A stretch of DNA of 64,000 bases from Actinomycetes bacterium (GCA_021809105.1 JAKBAM010000001.1:310001-374000); one strand, 5' to 3'; positions 31,732 through 40,483 are shown, counted from the stretch's first letter. Notes: generated by a model not told the origin, from the letters alone. Made by a program: numbers and translations.

Positions 31732-33522
31732 GTGATCACTCTCACCCCCCGCCGAACCCCCGCTGAGTCCGACCTGTCACCGGACCTCCGTGGGCGCGGG
31801 TACAGGTTGGCGATGGCTCTATCGCGAGCTCGCGGCGCACCACTTGCAATCTTCTGGTCCCTGGTCGTCGCCATCCTCGTGTTGCCGATCGCATTGTTCT
31901 TGCTCGTCGCCTTCTCGCCTCGGCTGCTTTCACAAGGGCCACAATGGATCTCCCTGACGGGATTTCGAGAAGCCCTGAGCGGTCCGCTGCTGCACGCCGC
32001 GCTCGACTCGTTGATGGTCGGCATCCTGAGCGCAGCAGCGGCGACGACGATCGGCTTCGCTACCGCATGGCTGGTCCTCCGGACCGACGTGCCCGCCCGC
32101 GGCTTGTGGACGGGTGGGATGTTCGCTCTCCTGCTGGCCCCCTCCTACCTGGTCGCGCTCGGGTGGGAGCGGCTCCTCGAACCGTCGGGGGTCTTGGACA
32201 TCATCGGCATCGGTGCCGGCACCGTACGCCACTCCTTCTACGGTCCGGTCGGCATAGTTGTCGTGCTCACGACCAAAGGTGTGCCCTTTGCCTACCTAGC
32301 CATCTCCAACGCGCTCCGAGGTCTGGGCGAGGAGCTCGAGATGGCGGTGAGGGTCCACGGGGGCCGGGCCCGCGACGCCGGGAGGATCGTGGTCTCCCTC
32401 CTCGCGCCAGCGGTGTGGTCAGCCCTGGCCATCGTGTTCGCAGAGTCGATCAGCGACTTCGGTGTCGCAGCCACCCTTGCCAACGACGCTCACTTCCCGA
32501 TCGCCACGTTCACGCTGTACAACGCGGTGGACAACTTCCCGATCAACTTCCCGGTCGCAGCGGCCATCGGTTGGATCCTCATGACGATGGCCGGGTTGGC
32601 GCTCGCCTGCCAGTCGCGGGCGCTCAGGGGCCGTTGCTATCGCGTGATCGGTGGCCGCACCCGGCCGGCACGCCGCCAGCGGTTGCACGCACCGGCCCGT
32701 GCAGCTGCCCTGGCCGGTCTGAGCCTGCTACTGCTCGTCGGGCTCGGGATCCCGGCCTTCGGCGCCCTGTCGGCCTCACTCATCAAAGATCTGGGGTCCC
32801 TGGCCTCCAGCCACGGCCTCACGTTGTCCAACTACCGGCGGGCTCTCGACAGCCCGGCTCTTCGCGAACCGCTCCTCTTCTCCGCCCGGCTCGCCGCCAT
32901 CACCGCCACTTTGACCACTGTCGTAGGCGCGGTGTCTGCCCGGGTCCTCGCCGACAGGAGCAGTCGTCTCTCGGCGCGGGTACTCGACCTGCTCCTCCTC
33001 ACAGCCGTTGCGCTCCCGGGCATCGTGTTCGCGGCCGGGTACATCTTCACCTACAACCTGCCGGCGGCGAATGCGTTGGGCCTCCACCTCTACGAGACCA
33101 CGACTCTCCTGGTCTTGGCCTACCTGGCCACCGCGCTACCTGCCACGGCTCGCGTCCTCCTCGGCCCCTTCGGCCAGGTGCAGCACTCCCTGGGCGAGGC
33201 CGGGCGGGTCCACGGCGACGGGAGCGGCGCAGCTTGGGTCCGAACCGTCCTGCCCGTTCTCATCCGCCCCCTGCTGTCGGCTTGGATCCTGACATACTGC
33301 GCCACCCTCCTCGAGTTGCCCGTCTCCCAGCTCCTGTACCCACCCAACCACCCGCCGATATCGGTAGGCATCACCAAGGCCCTGGCCAACTATGACTTCG
33401 GCGGAGGGACTGCAATGGAGGTGATCGCCATCCTCTTCGCCCTCGCCGTTGTGGCGGTCGCATGGGGACTCTTCGCGCTCATAGCGCCGGCGGGCTGGCG
33501 GAAGCTCGGGAGGAGCCGATGA
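31732..33522 (+). CDS. Fused ABC transporter permease (FbpB-like)
   Basis: 596-residue permease carrying two binding-protein-dependent transport domains in tandem, as in FbpB/ThiP. About twelve hydrophobic helices are present, six per half. Each half has an EAA-type coupling loop, for example LGEELEMAVRVHGGRARDAG in the first and LGEAGRVHGDGSGAAWV in the second. GTG 31732 is 6 bp after the binding-protein stop. The final codons overlap the ATPase start. The likely substrate is ferric iron, but thiamine, putrescine or phosphonate type cargo is not ruled out. Confidence 0.88.
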   Translation: MITLTPRRTPAESDLSPDLRGRGYRLAMALSRARGAPLAIFWSLVVAILVLPIALFLLVAFSPRLLSQGPQWISLTGFREALSGPLLHAALDSLMVGILSAAAATTIGFATAWLVLRTDVPARGLWTGGMFALLLAPSYLVALGWERLLEPSGVLDIIGIGAGTVRHSFYGPVGIVVVLTTKGVPFAYLAISNALRGLGEELEMAVRVHGGRARDAGRIVVSLLAPAVWSALAIVFAESISDFGVAATLANDAHFPIATFTLYNAVDNFPINFPVAAAIGWILMTMAGLALACQSRALRGRCYRVIGGRTRPARRQRLHAPARAAALAGLSLLLLVGLGIPAFGALSASLIKDLGSLASSHGLTLSNYRRALDSPALREPLLFSARLAAITATLTTVVGAVSARVLADRSSRLSARVLDLLLLTAVALPGIVFAAGYIFTYNLPAANALGLHLYETTTLLVLAYLATALPATARVLLGPFGQVQHSLGEAGRVHGDGSGAAWVRTVLPVLIRPLLSAWILTYCATLLELPVSQLLYPPNHPPISVGITKALANYDFGGGTAMEVIAILFALAVVAVAWGLFALIAPAGWRKLGRSR

Positions 33523-34673
33523 CCAACGACCCGGGACCGGCACGTGGCCACGAGGTGTTGATCAAAGGCGTCGAAAAGCGCTACGGCAAGGCGCCTGCGT
33601 TGGCGGGCGTCGACCTGGAGATCGGCGCGGGACGCTTCGTGGTGCTCCTCGGGCCGTCCGGATCAGGCAAATCGACCCTCGCCCGTTGCCTGGCTGGCAT
33701 CGAACGCATCGACGGCGGGACCGTCTGCCTCGCGGGAGCGCTAGTGGACGATGGCCGGCGCCACCTGCCGCCGGATCGCCGCAACCTCGCCATGGTGTTC
33801 CAGGACTACGCCCTGTGGCCCCACCTGAACGTCGCTGGGAACGTCGGCTACGCACTCCGGCGACGCAAACTGCCCGGGCGCGAAGTCGACCGGCGCGTCG
33901 CGGAGGCTTTGCAGCGGATGGGACTGTCGGCCTTGCAGAAGCGCTATCCCCACGAGCTGTCCGGGGGCGAGCAGCAACGCGTCTCGCTCGCCCGCGCCGT
34001 GGTGGGGCAACCGGGCCTGCTCCTCTTCGACGAGCCCCTCTCCAACCTCGACGCCGACCTTCGCGAGCGCCTCCGGGTAGAGATCGCGACGATGACGCGC
34101 GAGAGCGGAGCTACGGCCGTTTACATCACCCACGACCAATCCGAGGCGTTCGCCCTCGCCGACGAGATCGTCATCCTCGCAGAGGGCAGGATCGTCCAAG
34201 CAGGCGCGCCCGAGGAGATCTACCACCGTCCCGTCAACCCGTTCGTCGCCCGGTTCACCGGTGTAGCCGGAGAGCTCGCCGGGACCGTCAGAGACGTCGA
34301 CGGTGACACGGTAGGCGTCGACGTCGCTGGGGTCAGGTTGTCGGCCCGACCGGGCGATGCCCTCACTCCGGGCGACCGCGCCCACGTGCTCATCCGGCCC
34401 GCGGCCACCAGCCTGCACGACTCGTGGCCGGGGCCATCAGGATCCCTCGCCGGCACGGTGATCGACGTCGCATACCGCGGTAGGGGCTACGACCACGTCA
34501 TCGACTGCGCGGGGGGCACTCTTGCCGCAGTCTTCTCCCCCACCCGGAGGAGCCGAGGGAGCGCGGTCTCAGTGCGCATTGACGCGACCGGGTGCAGCGC
34601 CTACCGCACCGGTAGCAACTTTTCCACCAATGGTCATCCGGGAGAACTAACACCCGTTAGACTGACAGCATGA
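33519..34673 (+). CDS. ABC transporter ATP-binding protein (FbpC/PotA-like)
   Basis: 384-residue ATPase. ATG 33519 is chosen because it overlaps the permease stop and follows a GGGAGGAG ribosome site. Walker A is LLGPSGSGKSTLAR (Lys51), signature LSGGEQQRVSLARAVV, Walker B LLLFDEPLSNLD, H-loop YITHDQSEAFAL. The C-terminal TOBE-like domain (about 240-384) contains FTGVAGELAGTV and HVLIRPAATSLH and is where transport inhibition by substrate can occur. With the two upstream genes it forms a complete importer. Confidence 0.9.
   Translation: MTNDPGPARGHEVLIKGVEKRYGKAPALAGVDLEIGAGRFVVLLGPSGSGKSTLARCLAGIERIDGGTVCLAGALVDDGRRHLPPDRRNLAMVFQDYALWPHLNVAGNVGYALRRRKLPGREVDRRVAEALQRMGLSALQKRYPHELSGGEQQRVSLARAVVGQPGLLLFDEPLSNLDADLRERLRVEIATMTRESGATAVYITHDQSEAFALADEIVILAEGRIVQAGAPEEIYHRPVNPFVARFTGVAGELAGTVRDVDGDTVGVDVAGVRLSARPGDALTPGDRAHVLIRPAATSLHDSWPGPSGSLAGTVIDVAYRGRGYDHVIDCAGGTLAAVFSPTRRSRGSAVSVRIDATGCSAYRTGSNFSTNGHPGELTPVRLTA
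34647..34660. promoter_or_regulatory. 14-bp inverted repeat before leader ORF
   Basis: CTAAC-ACCC-GTTAG (34647-34660) is followed by a TAGACT -10-like box (34658-34663) and ATG at 34670. It overlaps the 3' end of the upstream ATPase gene (stop 34671-34673). A dimeric repressor bound here would block the promoter of the COG4280 operon. Confidence 0.4.
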
Positions 34674-34714
34674 CGTCGGCGGCGACTTTCCAGGCTGGGA
34701 GGCCGGGGCGATGA
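34670..34714 (+). CDS. 14-codon leader peptide ORF coupled to the COG4280 gene
   Basis: ATG 34670 to TGA 34712-34714 encodes a 14-residue peptide, MTSAATFQAGRPGR. Its stop overlaps the ATG of the next gene (34711) as ATGA. No strong ribosome site lies before the downstream ATG other than GGGAGG within the small frame, so translation of the membrane protein may depend on this leader. Its own start overlaps the upstream stop codon as ATGA too. Could be chance, given its small size. Confidence 0.4.
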   Translation: MTSAATFQAGRPGR

Positions 34715-35481
34715 GCGGTGGTGCTCTGTTCGTGGCGGTGTTCCTGGCCTGTGCGGTCGAAGCGGTCGAAGCGACCACGATCGTCCTGGCCGCCGGGACC
34801 ACGCGCAACTGGAGATCAGCTCTCTTCGGCGTCGGCGCCGGCCTCGGAGTGCTGGCCGTGATCGTGGCGGCTTTGGGCCCGGCCCTCTCAGCTGTCCCAC
34901 TCCGCAGCCTGCGCCTGGTTGTGGGCGGCCTGCTGCTCGTCTTCGGGCTCCAGTGGCTGCGCAAGGCGATCCTCCGGGCCAGCGGCCACAAAGCCCTCCA
35001 CGACGAGGCGCAGATCTACCTCGACGAGGTCGCCGCCGCTCGAGAGGCATCCACCGAGCGCCGGGGCGCCGTACCCGATTGGTACGCCTTCACGCTGTCC
35101 TTCAAGGGCGTCGTCCTCGAAGGCCTCGAAGTGGCTTTCATCGCGCTCACCTTTGGCAGCAACCAACACGACATCCCGCTTGCAGCTCTGGCAGCCGTCA
35201 CCGCAGTGCTGGTGATCGTCGCCGCCGGCGCCGCAGTGCGCGCCCCGCTCGCCCGAGTCCCGGAGAACACCATGAAGTTCGTCGTCGGCGTCATGCTGAC
35301 TTCGTTCGGAGCGTTCTGGGGTGCCGAGGGGGCGGGTGCCCGCTGGCCGGGGAACGATGCCGCCCTGCTCGCAATGGTCCCGTCCTTCGCCCTGTTCGGC
35401 TTGGCCCTTACCGCCTGGCTCCGCCGGACGGGCGACTCGAAGTCGGGGCCGTCCCCGGCCGTCACCGAGGTGGTGTCATGA
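34711..35481 (+). CDS. COG4280-type multi-pass membrane protein
   Basis: 256-residue membrane protein with six or seven hydrophobic helices. The opening ALFVAVFLACAVEAVEATTIVLAAGTTRNW carries paired acidic residues in a helix (CAVEAVEATT), repeated in the second half as LEGLEVAFIALTFG. This internal two-fold E-x-x-E plan resembles cation transporters of the TMEM165/UPF0016 kind. I recognise it as COG4280; the transported ion is not known. A small membrane protein gene overlaps its end (ATGA). A ChrB-like gene converges on the pair. Confidence 0.75.
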   Translation: MSGGALFVAVFLACAVEAVEATTIVLAAGTTRNWRSALFGVGAGLGVLAVIVAALGPALSAVPLRSLRLVVGGLLLVFGLQWLRKAILRASGHKALHDEAQIYLDEVAAAREASTERRGAVPDWYAFTLSFKGVVLEGLEVAFIALTFGSNQHDIPLAALAAVTAVLVIVAAGAAVRAPLARVPENTMKFVVGVMLTSFGAFWGAEGAGARWPGNDAALLAMVPSFALFGLALTAWLRRTGDSKSGPSPAVTEVVS

Positions 35482-35687
35482 CCGGTCGCCTGAAAGCCTT
35501 CGGGGCATTCTGGTACGACTTCGTCGTAGGTGACGACTGGCGGGTGGCGCTCGGCGTGGTACTGGCCCTGGCCGTCACTTACGGCATCAGCCAAACCTCG
35601 GTGCCCGCCTGGTGGCTCGTGCCATCGGCAGTCGCCGTGCTGCTGCCCTTCAGCCTCTGGAGAGCGGTCCATCGTTCACGGGGCTGA
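35478..35687 (+). CDS. Small two-helix membrane protein
   Basis: 69-residue protein, MTGRLKAFGAFWYDFVVGDD then two hydrophobic helices (VALGVVLALAVTYGI and WWLVPSAVAVLLPFSLW). ATG 35478 overlaps the COG4280 stop, showing coupling. It is a likely accessory subunit of that membrane protein. I recall similar small proteins containing FVVGDDWR next to COG4280 genes, but the function is unknown. Confidence 0.75.
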   Translation: MTGRLKAFGAFWYDFVVGDDWRVALGVVLALAVTYGISQTSVPAWWLVPSAVAVLLPFSLWRAVHRSRG

Positions 35688-35703
35688 CGCGCGCCCCACG
35701 CAG

Positions 35704-36270
35704 TCAATGGGCGTCGGCGTCTCGGGCATACACCTGGTTGGCATACTCCTCCAGCGAAGCCGCACATGCCGCGAGCGCCTCCTCCGCCTCCCTCCGCCCG
35801 GGTGACTTGAAGACATCCCGCGCCTGGACCTTCGAGCACCAGTTCTGGAGCTTGACGAGGTCGACCTCGTTCTCCTCCAGTTCCGCGAAGGTGAAGTGAT
35901 CAGACGCGTGCTCCTTGGCCACCTGGACCAGGAAGTCCTTGGCGCGGTCGACTATCTCCTCGTACTCATCGTCGCGGGCCGCCTGGAAGGCAGCCAGCAC
36001 CTCGTCCTCGCCGGCCAAGGCCTTGCACTCGAGCAGCACCGCCGTCCCCGACATCTCGATGATCTCATGGCGCAACCTGCGTAAGGCCCGCTCTCCGGAA
36101 GGGGTGGCAGGCATAGCCGCCGCAGAGCTTTGGAGGTAGATGGCGCCGAGGCTCTTTAGGCGCCGCCACACCGTCGCTCGCAGGCGCGTCGGCTCCGACG
36201 GTACCCGGTACACGAGGAGGAGCCAACCGGTCGGCAGCGATCGGTCGGACGTTTCGGCGCTGTCGGACAC
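35704..36270 (-). CDS. ChrB N-terminal-domain protein
   Basis: 188-residue protein. GTG 36270 is chosen because the conserved part starts soon after: GWLLLVYRVPSEPTRLRATVWRRLKSLGAIYLQSSAAAMP, the signature of the ChrB N-terminal domain found in chromate-resistance regulators. The longer frame to 36486 overlaps the divergent membrane gene and is basic low-complexity. The C-terminal half is helical, Glu/Ala-rich. No ChrA chromate transporter is adjacent, so a metal or oxyanion stress role together with the COG4280 genes is speculative. Confidence 0.75.
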   Translation of the reverse strand: MSDSAETSDRSLPTGWLLLVYRVPSEPTRLRATVWRRLKSLGAIYLQSSAAAMPATPSGERALRRLRHEIIEMSGTAVLLECKALAGEDEVLAAFQAARDDEYEEIVDRAKDFLVQVAKEHASDHFTFAELEENEVDLVKLQNWCSKVQARDVFKSPGRREAEEALAACAASLEEYANQVYARDADAH

Positions 36271-36395
36271 CCTCCGATTCTGCCTGCCCGGCGGCGGAAG
36301 GGTGGACGTGGATCTGCAGGATCGATGGCTCCAGCGGATCTCCAGGCTCGCGACCATCCGGACCACGGGCCCGGTGATGCGGCAACCTTGGGGGC

Positions 36396-37217
36396 ATGAC
36401 CGACGTCGCACCGCCAGGCGAGGACGGGCGGGAACAGACCGCCGGCCGCGCCGCTCCCCACGAGATGACTCGCGCCGTCTCTGCACTCCGCGAGCATCTT
36501 GAAGCCCTCGAGCGGGTGCTTGACGGCGAGACGGGGGCTCCGGCGCCCGTGGGGGGGCGTCGGGGCGCCGGGTGGTCGCGCCCGGCCCCGGGCGAGGAGC
36601 GTTGGCCCGTGGCGGGCGCCCTCCTCATCGCCATTCTCCTGCAGGTGGCATTACCCGAGCGGCTCACCATCGGCCCCAGGTGGCTACTGCCAGCCCTGGA
36701 GGGCGCCATGGCGATCGGCTTGACAGCCGCCAATCCGCGGCGCATCGACCGCCGGTCCAACGCGCTGCGAGCCGCCAGCGTGACCCTGATCGCCCTGGCC
36801 TCCCTCGCCAACGGCTGGTCCTCCTACGAGCTGATCAAGGGCATCATCAACGGCACCGAGGGCAAGGTGGCTGGCCCGCTGCTGGCATCGGGCGCCAGCA
36901 TCTACCTGACGAACATCATCGTCTTCGCCCTCTGGTACTGGGAGTGGGACCGCGGCGGACCCGTGGCCCGGGCGTCCGCCCTCCGGCCCTATCCCGACCT
37001 GCTGTTCCCCCAGATGAGCCAGAGCCACCTGGCCCCCGACAACTGGCGCCCGAGGTTCGTCGACTACCTCTACGTCTCCTACACCAATGCCACCGCATTC
37101 AGCCCCACCGACACGATGCCCCTAGCCGTGTGGACGAAGCTGATGTTCCTCGCACAGTCCGCCGTAGCGCTGGTCACCGTGGCGCTGGTCGTGGCCCGAG
37201 CGGTCAACATCCTCTGA
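36396..37217 (+). CDS. Multi-pass integral membrane protein (DUF1345-like)
   Basis: 273-residue protein. The first 70 residues are hydrophilic and include MTRAVSALREHLEALERVLD, a likely coiled coil. Five or six helices follow from about residue 72. The C-terminal SYTNATAFSPTDTMPLAVWTKLMFLAQSAVALVTVALVVARAVNIL resembles DUF1345-like proteins and pore-type ends in which TDTMPLS precedes the last helix. Role unknown. It is divergent from the ChrB-like gene with 125 bp between. Confidence 0.7.
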   Translation: MTDVAPPGEDGREQTAGRAAPHEMTRAVSALREHLEALERVLDGETGAPAPVGGRRGAGWSRPAPGEERWPVAGALLIAILLQVALPERLTIGPRWLLPALEGAMAIGLTAANPRRIDRRSNALRAASVTLIALASLANGWSSYELIKGIINGTEGKVAGPLLASGASIYLTNIIVFALWYWEWDRGGPVARASALRPYPDLLFPQMSQSHLAPDNWRPRFVDYLYVSYTNATAFSPTDTMPLAVWTKLMFLAQSAVALVTVALVVARAVNIL

Positions 37218-37225
37218 CCAAGGAC

Positions 37226-38197
37226 CTAACGGTGGCCCGCGCTCCGTTCGAGCAGCATCCGATGGTGCTCAAAGAAGGCCACTGCGGCATCGAGCTGCTG
37301 CGATGCTGCGAGCAAGTCGCCGAGAGGTAGGGAGACACCCCGGAAGGCCGGATCCCGCCACTCGCTCGTCGAGAGGCAGCCTTTTTCGCCCTCCGTCACG
37401 TACAGGTAGGGCCCGTCGTGGTCCGCGTCTCCCGGCGACGCCCCAAAGGTCCCGGCGGCCCGCCCGGCCCCCAACTCGACAGAGAGGTCGAAGTGCTCGG
37501 GCCACAGTTGCACGCGCCGCCGGCCGTAGTCCGGCTCACCGACACGCACCTCCTCGAGGACCCGGGTGGAGAAGCCGAACCACTCTCCCACCCATGCTGC
37601 GGCGTCAGCACTCAGGTCCAGGGGCTCGGAGGGATCGGCGGCCCGATCCGGCTTGTACAGCTCCGCCGGAGCGCCGAGCGGGCCTCCCAACCATTCGGCG
37701 GCCCCGCCCAGCGTGGCGGGGACCGTCCCCTCCGCGACATCGCCGGCCTGGCGCACGAGGATCCCGTCGACCACCCTGGCTTGGCGGTCCCCCCGCGCGA
37801 AGGGTGTCCCGAAACCGCCCAGCGTCCAACGCAGCCCGATGCGCCCCTGCGCCCGGTATCTCCATGGCGCCAGCACGTGCTGGGCCACCTGGTGCAAACT
37901 GGCAACGGTTGCGGGCAGGGACGTCGGGGCCGGCGTCAGGGGACCCAAGCCGGCCAGCCAGCGCGCCCGGCACCAAGGCAGCAGATGCGGCGCGTCTTCG
38001 CAGAGGGACTCCCACGTAAGGTCCCCCGTACCGAGTGGCGAAAGGATCGCCAGCGCGCCTCTTACGCCGGCCGCGACCGGGTCAGGAGCGAGGAACGGGT
38101 CGTCCCTGCGCTCCGGCCCTGAGGGCTCGAGCACCCTCGTGTCGAAGCGACCAGAGGTGACCTGACCCGCTTCTGCGCCGGCGTCGCGAGCCGGCAC
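37226..38197 (-). CDS. Conserved-looking protein of unknown function
   Basis: 323-residue soluble protein. I do not recognise the family. It is Trp-, Leu- and Pro-rich (LTWESLCEDAPHLLPWCRARWL; LAPWRYRAQGRIGLRWTLGGFGTPF). An acidic motif DGPYLYVTEGEK and an ending AVAFFEHHRMLLERSAGHR are other landmarks. Good codon bias and length support a real gene. It is 24 bp upstream of the ferredoxin gene on the same strand (the ferredoxin lies further right and is transcribed first). The pair may be an operon with the histidine phosphatase and MFS genes. Confidence 0.65.
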   Translation of the reverse strand: MPARDAGAEAGQVTSGRFDTRVLEPSGPERRDDPFLAPDPVAAGVRGALAILSPLGTGDLTWESLCEDAPHLLPWCRARWLAGLGPLTPAPTSLPATVASLHQVAQHVLAPWRYRAQGRIGLRWTLGGFGTPFARGDRQARVVDGILVRQAGDVAEGTVPATLGGAAEWLGGPLGAPAELYKPDRAADPSEPLDLSADAAAWVGEWFGFSTRVLEEVRVGEPDYGRRRVQLWPEHFDLSVELGAGRAAGTFGASPGDADHDGPYLYVTEGEKGCLSTSEWRDPAFRGVSLPLGDLLAASQQLDAAVAFFEHHRMLLERSAGHR

Positions 38198-38221
38198 CGG
38201 ACCGACCCACGCCGACGCGGG

Positions 38222-38413
38222 TCAGCCCTCGATCTTGATCGCGCCCTTTGGGCAGCGCGTGACAGCCTCTTCGACCTTGGAACGCAGCCCCTCCGACGGT
38301 TCCTCCTGGAGGAGGTAGAGGAAGTCGTCATCACGCACCTCGAAAACCTCCGGCGCCGCTTCCATGCACAATGCGTTGCTCTCGCACAGGTCGAAGTCGA
38401 CGACAACCCTCAT
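38222..38413 (-). CDS. 3Fe-4S (single-cluster) ferredoxin
   Basis: 63-residue low-molecular-weight ferredoxin. Cluster ligands are Cys10, Cys16 (DLCESNALCMEAAPEVF) and the C-terminal Cys in TRCPKGAIKI. The CxxxxxC pattern with one remote Cys is typical for 3Fe-4S ferredoxins that feed electrons to actinobacterial cytochromes P450. The P450 at 58350-59600 is a possible partner though 20 kb away. The gene is in line with neighbours 38.5-40.4 kb on the same strand. Confidence 0.9.
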   Translation of the reverse strand: MRVVVDFDLCESNALCMEAAPEVFEVRDDDFLYLLQEEPSEGLRSKVEEAVTRCPKGAIKIEG

Positions 38414-38468
38414 GTGGCAATCCCTCCTGCGGTTGGACTGGCCTCACCCTAGCGGCGCTGCCACCGGG

Positions 38469-39053
38469 TCAGTCGGACGGCCGGTGGTGGATCTCGTTGA
38501 AGCTTCGCAGCGACGGTCGACCGTCGGGGCCCGCGCCGATCCGGCTCACCGACGCCACCTCGACGAACATCCTCCAGACGGATTCCCGTTCCGCCCCGAG
38601 CGCCCAGGCAACCGCAGCCTTGATCGGCGAGACATGGCTGACGACAACCACGTCGCGCTGGGCCGCCTCGAGCCAGATCTCCTCGCACGCCTCTTCCACT
38701 CTCTCGGCCACCTGCTCCAGGGACTCCCCGCCTTCGGGAGCCCAGCGGACGTCGTCGCGCATCGGGGAGAACACGTCGGACTGGACCTCCTCGATCGGCA
38801 GCCCGTCGTGGATCCCGTAGTCGACTTCGATCCACCGGTCGTCGATGATGATCGGCGGTCCGAGCGTCTCGGCGGTCTGGCAGGCCCGCAGCAGGGGGCT
38901 GGAGATCACCCGAACCGCGCCCTTCAGGTATGGCACCGACCCGAGGGCCGCAGCCTGCCGCCGGCCAAGAGGATCGAGGGGGACGTCAAGTCGCCCGAGA
39001 AGACGATGGGAGGCATTGCTGGCTGTCCGGCCGTGGCGCAGGAGGATCAGCAC
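38469..39053 (-). CDS. Histidine phosphatase / phosphoglycerate mutase-family protein
   Basis: 194-residue protein with LILLRHGRTASNASHRLLGRLDVPLDPLGRRQA at the N-terminus (catalytic His in RHG), an acidic residue near GGESLEQVAERVEEA, and the second His in VVSHVSPIKAAVAWAL. Family members act as phosphoglycerate mutases, cobalamin phosphatases or broad phosphatases. The GTG start lies inside the 3' end of the MFS gene (68-bp overlap). Substrate unknown. Confidence 0.88.
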   Translation of the reverse strand: MLILLRHGRTASNASHRLLGRLDVPLDPLGRRQAAALGSVPYLKGAVRVISSPLLRACQTAETLGPPIIIDDRWIEVDYGIHDGLPIEEVQSDVFSPMRDDVRWAPEGGESLEQVAERVEEACEEIWLEAAQRDVVVVSHVSPIKAAVAWALGAERESVWRMFVEVASVSRIGAGPDGRPSLRSFNEIHHRPSD

Positions 39054-40374
39054 GGCCAGTCACCGTACCGGGTGCTCCGGTCACCAGGTCGGCGATCACG
39101 GCATCGACTCCGAAGACGGGATCGGGGCCGGGTGAAGGACGGGGGGCTGCAGCAGCTTCCCGTCGCCGGAGGCTCCACCACCCGAAGGCCACGGCGACGG
39201 CGATCGCCACCGCGCCGAGACCCAGGCCGAAGCGCGCGCCGAAGGCACCGGCGACGATGCCGACGACGGGGCCCCCGACCGGGGTCGAGCCGAGAAATGC
39301 CACCGACCACAGAGACATCACCCGACCTCGCATGGAGGGGTCGGCGCTGAGCTGCAGGGTGCTGTTGCCGATAGCCAAGAAGCTGACAGACGCCCCACCC
39401 ACGAGGAGGAGGGCACCGACCTCGAACAGGGGGGTGGGCGCCAGAGCGGCCAGGACCATGACCAGGCCGAAGACGACCGCCACCCCGAGCAGCCGGCGCG
39501 AACCCGTCCGAGGCCTACCTGCCACCATGAGGCCGCCGACGACCGCCCCGATGCCCTGGGCGGAGTTGAGCAAGCCGTACAGCGGGGCGCCCCCGTGGAA
39601 GACGTGGTCGGCCACCAACGGCAGGCTGACTTGGAACTCGTAGGCCAGGCATCCGATGAGGGCCATCATGAGCAGAGCATCACGAAGCACCGGTGTCCGG
39701 GCAACGTATCGGAAGCCTTCCATCAGCTGACCCTTGGCTCGTGGCGCTATCGGGGCCGGGGTCAGCTCCTCTTGTCGGATCGCCTTCAGGCCCCCGAGGA
39801 CGAACACGAACGACACGGCGTTGATCAGGAAGCACCAGCCGCTGCCGACGGTGGCGATGAGGATCCCGCCGATCGCCGGACCGACGGCGCGAGCCACATT
39901 GACCATGACGGAGTTGAGGGTGACGGCGTTCGGCAGCTCGTCGCGCCCGACCATCTCGACGATGAAGGTCTGGCGAGTCGGATTATCTACCATGTTGACG
40001 AAGCCGAGCGAGCACGCCACCACGTAGATCTCCCAGAGGTGCAGGTGACCGGTGAGCTCGAGCACCGCCAGGACCAGTGCCTGTAAACCGGCCAGGCCCT
40101 GCGTCCAGAAAAGGATCCGGTACTTGCCGAAGCGATCGGCGATGGTGCCTCCAACCGGTCCGAACAGCAGGATCGGCAAGGTCTGTAGAGCCACCACCAG
40201 TCCGAGGTCGACCCCCGAGCCGGTCAGTTGGAGCACCAACCACGCTTGGGTGGTGGTTTGCATCCAGGTGCCGATCATCGACACGCTCTGCCCGGCGAAG
40301 TAACAGCGATAGTTGCGCACCCTCAATGAGGAGAAGGTGCGCTCTACGGCGGCGGGGACGCGCGGCGATCTCAT
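38986..40374 (-). CDS. MFS transporter
   Basis: 462-residue major facilitator superfamily protein with about twelve helices. It starts SLRVRNYRCYFAGQSVSMIGTWMQ, typical of MFS_3 (enterobactin/multidrug exporter-like) members, followed by LQTLPILLFGPVGGTIADRFGKYR (motif A region, G-x-x-x-D-R). Likely export of small molecules or siderophores. The promoter region upstream holds the palindrome at 40401-40415, so a repressor probably controls it. Its C-terminus is Arg/Pro-rich and overlaps the downstream phosphatase gene. Confidence 0.9.
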   Translation of the reverse strand: MRSPRVPAAVERTFSSLRVRNYRCYFAGQSVSMIGTWMQTTTQAWLVLQLTGSGVDLGLVVALQTLPILLFGPVGGTIADRFGKYRILFWTQGLAGLQALVLAVLELTGHLHLWEIYVVACSLGFVNMVDNPTRQTFIVEMVGRDELPNAVTLNSVMVNVARAVGPAIGGILIATVGSGWCFLINAVSFVFVLGGLKAIRQEELTPAPIAPRAKGQLMEGFRYVARTPVLRDALLMMALIGCLAYEFQVSLPLVADHVFHGGAPLYGLLNSAQGIGAVVGGLMVAGRPRTGSRRLLGVAVVFGLVMVLAALAPTPLFEVGALLLVGGASVSFLAIGNSTLQLSADPSMRGRVMSLWSVAFLGSTPVGGPVVGIVAGAFGARFGLGLGAVAIAVAVAFGWWSLRRREAAAAPRPSPGPDPVFGVDAVIADLVTGAPGTVTGRADPPAPRPDSQQCLPSSSRAT

Positions 40375-40400
40375 GCGATTAATGGGTGAGCCTCGGTATC

Positions 40401-40415
40401 GTTAGCTGTGCTAAC
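40401..40415. promoter_or_regulatory. Palindromic operator upstream of MFS gene
   Basis: GTTAGC-TGT-GCTAAC (40401-40415) has perfect 6-bp arms and sits 27 bp upstream of the MFS start at 40374. It partly resembles the centre of DtxR/IdeR/MntR-type boxes (GTTAG...CTAAC) but lacks the full 19-bp consensus. No regulator gene is adjacent. Confidence 0.5.
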
Positions 40416-40483
40416 CAAGTGTACCAGCCCCACCCTCGCCGAGGCGGGGGCTCGCGGCAGGGTGGGCTTCGCCTGCTCAGGGC

